From contig CAVZIE010000006.1 in NCBI GenBank assembly GCA_963775185.1, positions 310,001 through 374,000 on the forward strand: 64,000 nucleotides of DNA, read 5' to 3'. Both the position numbers and the translations under genes were made by a program. This stretch comes from JAPSGB01 sp963775185 (GTDB lineage Bacteria > Myxococcota_A > Polyangia > Polyangiales > Polyangiaceae). The notes under the pieces are model-generated. The model worked only from the letters and a program-made list of their open reading frames with translations, was not told where the DNA came from and made no database searches. Numbering within the stretch: position 1 is the first letter of the stretch; each line of letters opens with the position of its first letter. Of the stretch, positions 8,929-16,512 are shown one piece after another.

Positions 8929-10104
8929 TCCTCGCGGCCTCCGGCGCCGCTCCGGTCCAGCTCGCGCAACAGCCTGAGCAACGGTCTTACCGTCGGGCCC
9001 ACGGCGCGCCACACGAAACCGCGCTGCGCTTGCGTCGACAACGTAGACAGCGCGTCCAGCAGTCCGCGCGCGTGCTCCGCGGCTTTCGCCGCTGCCTGGG
9101 CCGCCTGTGGATCGGTGCCGGTCGTGACTTGCAGCTTCTGCCCGAGTTCGCTCAGCGCGGTGGTCGTCTCGCGTTGCGCCGCTTGCGCCCGGAGCAGCTC
9201 CTCTGCCAGCGCCGCGGCGCGCTGCCGGGCGTGCTCCACCTGCTCGGCGAGCTTGTCGCGCTCGCGTTCGACCTGCCCGAGCAGGGACAGATGCTCGTCG
9301 AGGGACTCGAGCGCGCGCGACACCAGCGCGCGCATCTCGTCGGCGATCGCCAGCATCGCCTTGCCCGCCGGTTCGGACAGGCGCGAGCCTTCGAGGCCCG
9401 CGTTGAGCGCCACCAGCTTCGCCCGGTCCAACGAGTCGCGGACCTGTTGCGCGGCGCCGCGCAGGTCGCGGCCGCGGGCGACCAGCAAGCGCGCGTGATC
9501 GGCGGCGGCATCGAGGGCGCTGCGCTGTTGCGCGGCGGTCGCGCCGGCGGCCTGGCAGGTGCTCATGGCGCCTTGCGCGGTCTTGGTCGCGAACTCGTGC
9601 TGGTTGTAGAGCAGCGCGTCGTCGAGCGTTCCACGGGGCGTTGCCGCGGGCACGCGGGAGGCGGCGCCGCGGAGCGCGGCAACGAGACGCGTCGCGATCG
9701 GGTTCATGCGCTCGTCTCTGGCTTGGGCGGTGCGCTGCTGGTTCGCCGCGAGAACAACGCGCGCTCGGCGCGGCGCAGCTCGCGTGCCGACGTCGAGCGC
9801 CGGGATCAGCTCGCCGTCGACCCGCACATGGTCGCCTTGCGTCTCGAACAATCCCGACGCGCGCACGCTGAGGCCGCTGAGCGCGACGGGCTCGCCGTCG
9901 ACCTTGCAGAGCAAGAGCTCGTCGCGGCGCGGATGCAAGCTCGAGCACCGTGACGACGCGTCCGCCGATCAGCGCCATCCCGAGATCGGTGCCGGGAACG
10001 CGCGTCACGACCGGCCGCGCCACGATCCGTTCGGCCACGCTCGCCGGGACGAAGCGGAGCTCGTCGCCGAGCGCGACGATCACGCCCGCCGTGGGCGCGG
10101 GCAT
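8925..10104 (-). CDS. CheW-like plus methyl-accepting signalling-domain protein, with a +1 frameshift
   Basis: The first ~130 residues resemble CheW (PAPTAGVIVALGDELRFVP, then ELLLCKVDGEPVALSGLSV, then GELIPALDV). The rest is a soluble coiled-coil protein whose hairpin, AKLVALNAGLEGSRLSEPAG followed by AIADEMRALVSRALES, resembles the signalling tip of methyl-accepting chemotaxis proteins. No membrane segment is present. The reading frame changes at about 9937-9945 within the CheW part (TVLEL, then HPRRDELL), needing one base skipped. An ATG at 9705-9707 could start the MCP part as a separate gene, but no stop separates them in that frame. The first ATG overlaps the upstream regulator stop by one base (TGATG). 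Confidence 0.7.
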
Positions 10105-11498
10105 CACGCGGCCTTGCGCCGCACCAGGCGCGAATTGAGGAACTGGTAGAGGAACTTGCACGCCTCGAACGAACCCAGGTCCAGCTCGTCGACGATTTCC
10201 CGCACCGTGCGCTCGCCGTCGATCGCGTCGAGCAGGGCCTTCTCCTGGCGCGTGAGCTTGGTCTCGCTGCCGACGCGATCGATGGCCATCTCGTCGCGGT
10301 ACAGCACCTCGTCGAAGTCGAAGGAGCCTTCAATCATCCGCCACTCGTCGACGCGGCGGAAGCCTTCCATGATCAGCGCGCTCGGCGCGAGACCGAGCTT
10401 CGCCTCTTGGGCTGCCGGCGTGAGCTCGTCGACCATGAAGCCGAAGCGACCGTGCTTCCAGCGGACGACCTCGTACACGAGATCGGAGGTCTGGCGCTCG
10501 AGCGCGCGCCGGAGCTGGTCGTCGGAGGCGAGGCCGACCTGCTTGAGCAGCTCGCCGAGCAGCGGCCGCCCCTCGCCCGCGTTGGCCAGCATCGACTGCA
10601 GGTCGTCGCGGGTGACGGTGCCGTCCTCGACCAGATAGCGACCGAGCAGGAACTCGTCCCGCAAGCCGTGGGAGCTGGCGAAATCGAGCTGCCCTTGGCG
10701 CACGTACAGGGTGATGCCCGCGCGACGCGTCGTCACCGACAGCGCGCCGCTCTGGCGCTGCAGGTGGAGCAGCTGCAAGACCTCCGCGATCGAGATCACG
10801 GAGATGTCGCCGGACAGCACCGAGATCGCGTTCTCGCCGCTGGCGAAGGCCTCCATGTGCGGCAGGACCTCGCGCAGGGCGTCCGGCGTGAGCACGCGCT
10901 GGATCGTCTCGGCGATCTTCGTCTCCGCTTCCGGCGGGATCCCGGGAAGCCGCGCCAGATCCGGCGCGAGCATCTTCCCCAGGGAGCTGCCGAGCTGGAT
11001 CGCCGCACGCACGCGCTGGTAGGCAGGGTCACCCGTCAGGCTCGCCGAGCTCGGGCGGATGCTGTCGAGGGAGTCCTCGTCGGGCATCGCGTCGGCTTCG
11101 GGAACGGGCCGCGAGCGCCCCTCCTCCTGCTTCTTCAGCGCGCCTTCGACCACCGCCACCAGGCCGCGCGCGTCGAAGGGCTTGGTGATGGCGTCGATGG
11201 CGCCGGTCTGCTGCACGAACTGCCCGCGGATCTTGTCGCCCTTGGCGCTCATCAACACGACGGGCAGGTTCTTCAGCGCGGGCCTTGAACGAAGCTCGCG
11301 ACAGAACTGGTAGCCGTTCATGTTCGGCATCACGAAGTCGAGCAGGACGAGGTCGACCTTCTCGCCGTTCTCGAGCAGGTCGAGCGCGTTCTGCCCGTCC
11401 TCGGCGACCACCGGCTCGTAGGCGCGCGCTTCCAGGATCGACGCCACCACCTTGCGGATGGTCGAGCTGTCGTCGACGACTAGAATGCGAGCACCCAT
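10104..11498 (-). CDS. Response regulator with DUF4388 (PATAN) domain
   Basis: The 464-residue protein starts with a CheY-like receiver (ILVVDDSSTIRK; phospho-acceptor Asp in LVLLDFVMPNMNG; Lys in AITKPFDARG). After a linker comes a DUF4388/PATAN domain (GDISVISIAEVLQLLHLQRQ, then SGALSV and LYVRQGQLDFASS), and then a winged-helix-like C-terminal part (LTRQEKALLDAIDGERTVREIV). PATAN domains are protein-interaction modules found in Myxococcota and cyanobacterial regulators. It heads the operon with the CheW-MCP and CheA genes, so it is probably a CheA output. The ATG 11496-11498 lies in front of a normal receiver beta-1. Confidence 0.85.
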   Translation of the reverse strand: MGARILVVDDSSTIRKVVASILEARAYEPVVAEDGQNALDLLENGEKVDLVLLDFVMPNMNGYQFCRELRSRPALKNLPVVLMSAKGDKIRGQFVQQTGAIDAITKPFDARGLVAVVEGALKKQEEGRSRPVPEADAMPDEDSLDSIRPSSASLTGDPAYQRVRAAIQLGSSLGKMLAPDLARLPGIPPEAETKIAETIQRVLTPDALREVLPHMEAFASGENAISVLSGDISVISIAEVLQLLHLQRQSGALSVTTRRAGITLYVRQGQLDFASSHGLRDEFLLGRYLVEDGTVTRDDLQSMLANAGEGRPLLGELLKQVGLASDDQLRRALERQTSDLVYEVVRWKHGRFGFMVDELTPAAQEAKLGLAPSALIMEGFRRVDEWRMIEGSFDFDEVLYRDEMAIDRVGSETKLTRQEKALLDAIDGERTVREIVDELDLGSFEACKFLYQFLNSRLVRRKAA

Positions 11499-11593
11499 CG
11501 CGGTCCGAATCGTGACGGCAGCGAGAAACCGCCGTCAAGTCGGCATGTTATCAAACCGTGGCGTTTCCGCCGCTCGGTCCATGCGTTCAGGGT

Positions 11594-11753
11594 GATGCCG
11601 GTCCGGCGCGGAACCGCGCGGGCGCGCCCGCGCGCGACGGATGCGCACGCCTCGAAGCACGGCCGGCGCGGGGCTTTCCGGGAGCGAAGTCGGGCTATTG
11701 CGCGGCGCGCGCGCTCCCTTGCCGGAGCGCCCGGTTCCGCGCCGGCCCGGCAA
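11594..11753. repeat. R1 repeat pair (arms 11594-11615 and 11733-11753)
   Basis: The left arm, GATGCCGGTCCGGCGCGG followed by AACC, and the right arm, GGTTCCGCGCCGGCCCGGCA, are inverted with respect to each other and about 117 bases apart. They fill most of the 277-base gap between the response-regulator gene and aspS. I see no gene or promoter inside. Confidence 0.75.
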
Positions 11754-11775
11754 ACCCCAGGCCGCGGGACGAGCT

Positions 11776-13665
11776 TCAGCTCTCGGTGATGGTGCGGATG
11801 CGGAGCTCGGCGAGCTGATCGGCGCCGACCGGGCCCGGTGCGTCGCTCATGAGATCGGTCCCCCTCTGGGTCTTGGGGAACGCGATCACGTCGCGGATGC
11901 TGTCGGTGCCGGCGAGCAGCATGGCCAACCGATCCATGCCGAGGGCGATGCCGCCGTGGGGCGGCGCGCCGTAGCGCAGCGCGCTGAGCAGGAAGCCGAA
12001 CTTCTCCTGCGCTTCCTCGTCGCCGATGCCGAGCACCTTGAACACGCGCTTCTGCACGTCGGGATCGTGCAGACGGATCGAGCCGCCGGCGATCTCGAAG
12101 CCGTTGAGAACGAGATCGTAGCGGTAGCAGAGCACCTTGCCCGGATCGGTCTCGAGCTGGTTCACGTGCTCGTCGTGCGGGCGCGTGAACGCGTGATGCG
12201 CGGCGGCCCAACGCTTCTTGTCGTCGTCGTACTCGAACAGCGGCGGGTCGACGACCCACAGGAAGTTGAAGTTGCCGCCGTGCCCGACCTCGGGAATCAG
12301 CTTCAAGCGCTTGGCGATCTCCACACGGAGATTCGCCATCACGGTGTGTACCAGCGAGGCCTTGCCGAACTGGAACAGGATCAGGTCGCCTTCCTTGGCG
12401 CCGGTCGCGGCGTTGATGGCGAGGCGCAGATCCTCGGTGACGGTCTTCGCCAGGGGCGACTGCGTCCAGGTGCCGTCGGCGGCGACCTTGGCGCGTGCCA
12501 GCCCCGCGGCGCCCATGCTCTTCGCGCTCTGCTCGAGCTTGTCGCCGTCGGCGCGCGACAGCCCCGCGCTCGCCGGCACGAGCATGGCCTTGACGATCTC
12601 GGCGGGCAGATCTCGCCGGTACGCGCCGCTCTTGAACTTCTCGGCGATCGGCTGCCAGAAGGGCACCGCGCCGCCGGAGTGCTCGATGATCAGATCGGTG
12701 AGATCGACGTGCGGCATGCCGAAGCGGAGATCCGGCTTGTCGTTGCCGTAGCGGTCCATCGACTCGTCGAACGGGAGCCGCGGGAAATGGCCGTCGGGGT
12801 ACGTCTCGTGCAGATCGATGCCGAGGGCGGCTTTCCAGATCGTGAAGATCAGCCCCTCCACCAGCGCGAACACGTCGTCCTGGTTCACGAAGCTGAGCTC
12901 GATGTCGATCTGGGTGAACTCCGGCTGGCGATCGAGGCGCAGATCCTCGTCGCGGAAGCAGCGCACGATCTGGAAGTAGCGGTCGTAGCCCGCCACCATG
13001 AACAGCTGCTTGAACAACTGCGGGCTCTCGGCCAGCGCGTAGAACTTCCCGGCGTTGAGCCGCGACGGGACCAGGAAGTTGCGCGCGCCGCCCGGCGTGT
13101 ACTTCACCAGGAACGGCGTCTCGATCTCGAGGCAGCCTTCCCCGGCGAGGTAGTTGCGCGTCGCCTGGTTGACGTTGTGACGCATGCGCAGCGCCTTCTG
13201 CAGCGGGCCGCGGCGCAGATCGAGATAGCGGTGCGCCAGGCGGATCTCCTCGCGGGTGTCGAGCTCGTCGGCGATCTCGAAGGGCGGCGTCTCCGCGCGG
13301 TTGAACACGGTGGCCTCCGTCACCTCGACCTCGATCTCGCCGGTGGCGAGGTTCGGGTTGGTGGCGGAGACCATCTTGTTCTCCTTCTTGCTGAACTGCT
13401 CGCCGCGCGACCGGACCTTGCCGCGCACGCCGATCACCCACTCGCCGCGCATCGCTTCCGCCAGGTCGTGCGCCGGCTTGGAGATGTCGGGATCGAACAC
13501 GACCTGCGTCAGACCGTTCCGGTCGCGCAGATCGATGAAGATCAGCGAGCCGTGATCGCGCCGGTTCTGCACCCAGCCGAACAGCACGACCTCCTGGCCG
13601 ATGTTGGCGGCGCGCAGGGCGCCGCAGTCGTGGGTTCGCTTCAACTCATCGATAAATCGCGCCAC
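11776..13665 (-). CDS. aspS: Aspartyl-tRNA synthetase, predicted non-discriminating
   Basis: The 629-residue enzyme has the bacterial AspRS plan: an OB-fold anticodon domain (LFGWVQNRRDHGSLIFIDLR), a class II core (motif 2 YFQIVRCFRDEDLRLDRQPE), the inserted GAD domain (near residues 310-420), and motif 3 (GIALGMDRLAML). Family knowledge links a histidine in the RRDH segment of the OB fold (His31 of the Pseudomonas enzyme) to charging both tRNA-Asp and tRNA-Asn, while discriminating enzymes usually carry Leu. The equivalent here is His38, so it is probably non-discriminating, with Asn-tRNA completed by GatCAB encoded elsewhere. Start ATG 13663-13665. Confidence 0.95.
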   Translation of the reverse strand: MARFIDELKRTHDCGALRAANIGQEVVLFGWVQNRRDHGSLIFIDLRDRNGLTQVVFDPDISKPAHDLAEAMRGEWVIGVRGKVRSRGEQFSKKENKMVSATNPNLATGEIEVEVTEATVFNRAETPPFEIADELDTREEIRLAHRYLDLRRGPLQKALRMRHNVNQATRNYLAGEGCLEIETPFLVKYTPGGARNFLVPSRLNAGKFYALAESPQLFKQLFMVAGYDRYFQIVRCFRDEDLRLDRQPEFTQIDIELSFVNQDDVFALVEGLIFTIWKAALGIDLHETYPDGHFPRLPFDESMDRYGNDKPDLRFGMPHVDLTDLIIEHSGGAVPFWQPIAEKFKSGAYRRDLPAEIVKAMLVPASAGLSRADGDKLEQSAKSMGAAGLARAKVAADGTWTQSPLAKTVTEDLRLAINAATGAKEGDLILFQFGKASLVHTVMANLRVEIAKRLKLIPEVGHGGNFNFLWVVDPPLFEYDDDKKRWAAAHHAFTRPHDEHVNQLETDPGKVLCYRYDLVLNGFEIAGGSIRLHDPDVQKRVFKVLGIGDEEAQEKFGFLLSALRYGAPPHGGIALGMDRLAMLLAGTDSIRDVIAFPKTQRGTDLMSDAPGPVGADQLAELRIRTITES

Positions 13666-13756
13666 CGGCGCTCTCTAGCACCTTCAGCCAACAGCTAAAA
13701 GCTACGGGCCAACCGCTAATTTGGCCCAGGTTCCGCGGACATGGCAGCGAGAGGCT

Positions 13757-15577
13757 GTGCAGCAAGGCGTCCGTCCGGCGATCTCGCCGAAGCGTCACTG
13801 GCTCGATCCGGTGTGCGCGTGGCTCGCGCTTGCCGTGCCCCTGCTCGTCACCATCGCCCGGGCGAGCCCCTCGACCCAGTGGCGCGACGACCTGGCCGTG
13901 GTCAGGAGCCTGGGATTCGTGCCACTTGGCGGCGAGGGTGTGCTGTCCGGCGTGCTGGTCCAGGTGCTGGCGCTGCTGCCCGTCGGGGGCCGGTTGCTGC
14001 GCGCGTCGCTGGCCAGCGCGATAGGTCTGGCGTTGGCGGCACGGCTCGCCTACGCGCTGGCCCGTCGCGTTCTCGACGCCAACACGACCACGCCGCGGCT
14101 CGCGCCGCCGCTGGCCCTGGTCGCCGCCCTCACCGCGACGCTGGCGCCGGCGTGGCAGCTCGAGGGCACGATCGCGGGTGGCGCGACGCTGGCCGTCGCG
14201 CTGGCGCTCGCCGGGCTCGTGCTCCGGCCCCGCTCGGACGTGCGCGACGCGCGGGTGTGGCTCGGGTTCGGCGCGTTGATCGCCGCCACGGCGCTGGAGA
14301 GCCACGTGGCGGGCGCGGCGCTGGCCGTGGCGCTCGGCGTGCAGGTGGCCGTGCTCGGCGAGCTGCCGCCGCGCCGGAGCGTGGTGCTGCTCGGTGTCGG
14401 TGCCGGCGCGGCGGGCATGTTGCTGCTTTCGCCCGTGCTGCTCAGGCCGCTCTCGGGCCACGAGTGGGTCGACCTCGGCTACGGCCTGTCCAGCGTCGGC
14501 AGCGCGGACGCGGCGGCGGCGCGCCCCGGCGCGCTCGTCGCGTGGCTCGGCGAGGTCGGCGTGATCGCCCTGGCGCTGGCCGCTGCCGGCGGCGCGTGGG
14601 GCGTGCTCCGCCCGCGCACGCGCTGGATCGCCCTGCCCCTGGCGGCGCTGGTGATCGCCGATCTCGTGTTCCCCGCGAGCCGCGCCGGCATCCTGGCCGC
14701 CGACCCGCTGGCGCCGCTGCGGCTGCTCGCCATCGTCGCGCTCGCGATCGCGGCGGCGCTCGGCGTGCAGACCCTCGCGCTCGGCCTGCAGCGCGCGAAC
14801 ATCCCCATGGCCCAGCCCGCCGCGGCGTTGCTCGTCGTGTTCCAGCTGGTGCTCTTGATCATGACCGCCGAGGACGCGTCCTACGTCGCGGATCGCGGAT
14901 CGCAGTTCGGCGCCGAGGTGTGGACCGAGGAAGCGCTGGGCGAGCTGCCGCCGCGCGCCGCGCTGCTCGTGCGCTCGCCGGCCGTGGCGTGGCGGCTGTG
15001 GGCGGCGCGGCTGGTGCGCGGCGAGCGTCCCGACGTCGTGGTCGCGCCGCTCGCGCTGATCGACCATGGCGGCGTGGCGCGGCAGCTGCTCGCGGCCGAG
15101 CCGCAGATGGCGCCGCTGGTCCGCGACGTCGCCATCACCGGCGAGCCGTCGGAGTACGCGCTCTCCACCCTCGCCGACGCGCGGCCGCTCTACGTCGAGC
15201 TCGACCCGACGTGGTCGCGCCGCCTCGTCGATCACTTGATCCCGCGCCCGCTGTGGCTCGGCTTCGCGCCGCACGCCCTGGGCCGCTCCGATCGCTCGCC
15301 GGCGTTCGAGCGCGGTCAGCGCGCCTTCGATCGCGTGCTCGCCGCGGCGGTCACGCCCACCTATCGCGACGACGCGACGCTGGCGATCCTTGCCGAGCGC
15401 GCCCGTGAGCAGGCGGTGGCGCTGGCCCAGCTCGGCGATCGCGACAGCGTGGCGCGCGTGGTGGCCGATCTCCGCAAGATCGATCCCGCGCATCCGTTCG
15501 TGAAAGAGATCGAGACGCGCCTCGCCCACGACAAGCGCGGCGGTATCGACGTCTCGGGGCTGCTCTCCTTGCGCTGA
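13757..15577 (+). CDS. Polytopic membrane protein, DUF2723/glycosyltransferase-like
   Basis: About 606 residues from GTG 13757 (TTG 13721 is an alternative adding 12 residues). The first two thirds hold about nine or ten hydrophobic segments (for example ASLASAIGLALAARLAYALA and AAALLVVFQLVLLIMTAED). The last ~220 residues are soluble and probably periplasmic. The N-terminal loop TQWRDDLAVVRSLGFVPLGG sits where DUF2723/GT39-like membrane glycosyltransferases carry an acidic DSGE-type loop, so a distant membrane glycosyltransferase is my best guess and remains unproven. It faces away from aspS and converges with the lipoprotein gene at 15588. Confidence 0.7.
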   Translation: MQQGVRPAISPKRHWLDPVCAWLALAVPLLVTIARASPSTQWRDDLAVVRSLGFVPLGGEGVLSGVLVQVLALLPVGGRLLRASLASAIGLALAARLAYALARRVLDANTTTPRLAPPLALVAALTATLAPAWQLEGTIAGGATLAVALALAGLVLRPRSDVRDARVWLGFGALIAATALESHVAGAALAVALGVQVAVLGELPPRRSVVLLGVGAGAAGMLLLSPVLLRPLSGHEWVDLGYGLSSVGSADAAAARPGALVAWLGEVGVIALALAAAGGAWGVLRPRTRWIALPLAALVIADLVFPASRAGILAADPLAPLRLLAIVALAIAAALGVQTLALGLQRANIPMAQPAAALLVVFQLVLLIMTAEDASYVADRGSQFGAEVWTEEALGELPPRAALLVRSPAVAWRLWAARLVRGERPDVVVAPLALIDHGGVARQLLAAEPQMAPLVRDVAITGEPSEYALSTLADARPLYVELDPTWSRRLVDHLIPRPLWLGFAPHALGRSDRSPAFERGQRAFDRVLAAAVTPTYRDDATLAILAERAREQAVALAQLGDRDSVARVVADLRKIDPAHPFVKEIETRLAHDKRGGIDVSGLLSLR

Positions 15578-15587
15578 GCGCTCCACG

Positions 15588-16115
15588 TCAGAGCTTGCAG
15601 CCGAGATCGACCTGGACGTCCTGGCCGGGCGTGGCGCACTCCCAGCGCACGGCATTGACCTGATCGGTGACGCAGCGCACGAACTCGCTCGCGCCGGTGG
15701 TCGTCCCGAGATCCACCGCCACGGCGACCGCCGACGCGTCGCCGCTCGCGCGCACCTTGACCGTGCCGCACAACGACTTCGCCTTCGGCCGGCACTTGCC
15801 AACGATGGCCGCGAGGCGCGCGCGCAGCGTGTCCGCCGTGCACGGCGCGTTGTCGCCGCCGTCGTCCGCGACGTGCGGAAACGGTGGAGTGGCGTGCCCG
15901 CCGCGCAAGGGCAGCGGTGCCGTGCCGGTGGCGGCGGGCGCGGCGCCGTTCGCCGTCGCGGTCGCCGTTGTCGTCGAGGCGCTGGCGACGCTCGCGCTTG
16001 GTGGCGGCGGCGCAATCGGCGTGGTCGGTGCGGGATCGGGCGATTGCGGCTCCACAGCGGAGCTGGCGCACGCGACGGCCCAGAGCGCAGTGACGACAAG
16101 CAAGCGACGTTTCAT
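15588..16115 (-). CDS. Small lipoprotein with cysteine-containing C-terminal domain
   Basis: The 175-residue protein has a signal peptide ending in the lipobox WAVAC, followed by a low-complexity Pro/Ala/Thr linker to about residue 80. The C-terminal ~85 residues contain four or five cysteines (APCTADTLRARLAAIVGKC, KSLCGTVKVRASG, EFVRCVTDQVNAVRWEC, VDLGCKL) and look like a small disulfide-bonded domain of the kind often found in Polyangia lipoproteins. The function is unknown. The stop lies 10 bases from the end of the convergent membrane-protein gene. Confidence 0.75.
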   Translation of the reverse strand: MKRRLLVVTALWAVACASSAVEPQSPDPAPTTPIAPPPPSASVASASTTTATATANGAAPAATGTAPLPLRGGHATPPFPHVADDGGDNAPCTADTLRARLAAIVGKCRPKAKSLCGTVKVRASGDASAVAVAVDLGTTTGASEFVRCVTDQVNAVRWECATPGQDVQVDLGCKL

Positions 16116-16232
16116 GGGCTGCTCAGGTTCCCACGCTTTGCCGTGCGTTCACGCGCCGACAAGGCCAGCCAGTGTTGCCGGTCCGGCGCGGTATCGACCG
16201 GTTCACCGGCCGGCTCGCGGCCGCGACGACGT

Positions 16233-16315
16233 GCATCGGGCATCGGGCATCGGGCATCGGGGGCGTGCATCGGGCATCGGGCATCGGCATCGGGCATCGG
16301 GCATCGGGCATCGGG
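16233..16315. repeat. 7-bp tandem repeat (GCATCGG, about 11 units)
   Basis: Units of GCATCGG follow each other, interrupted once by GGGGCGT near 16260-16266 and once by a 6-bp unit. The array is non-coding and lies between the R1 arm at 16174 and the R2 unit at 16344. Such arrays are prone to length change by slippage. Confidence 0.85.
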
Positions 16316-16343
16316 CGGCGGCGGTGGTTTCGTGGCCGCGGTA

Positions 16344-16392
16344 CGGCCACGAGATGGTGTCCGTTCGTAGCGGGTGTCATTTGGTGGCCGCG
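16344..16392. repeat. R2 repeat, full 49-bp unit
   Basis: The unit begins CGGCCACGAGATGGTGTCCG, contains TTCGTAGCGGGTGTCAT and ends TTGGTGGCCGCG. It matches the tandem copies at 34965-35065 and the one at 829-877. Confidence 0.75.
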
Positions 16393-16512
16393 TGACGCGC
16401 GACGCGCGATCGCGGCGGCGCTTGCAGGTGCTGCGGTCGGCGACGGGGGTTCCGCGCCGGACCGGCATCCTCGTTCTCGTTCGCTGGAACCAGACGGGGT
16501 GACGCTGCGCGA

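Larger units (their letters stand above)
16174..16470. repeat. R1 repeat pair (arms 16174-16195 and 16448-16470)
   Basis: The left arm contains GCCGGTCCGGCGCGGTATC and the right arm GGTTCCGCGCCGGACCGGCA followed by TCC. The arms are inverted and about 250 bases apart. The right arm uses the GGTTCC variant and the left the TATC variant, so they are not a single symmetrical copy. Confidence 0.75.
16116..16512. other. Intergenic region of stacked repeats
   Basis: The 397 bases between two lipoprotein genes carry no gene I can support. From left to right they hold an R1 arm (16174-16195), a 7-bp tandem array (16233-16315), one R2 unit (16344-16392) and the opposing R1 arm (16448-16470). The array and R2 thus lie inside an R1-bounded interval. 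Confidence 0.7.
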
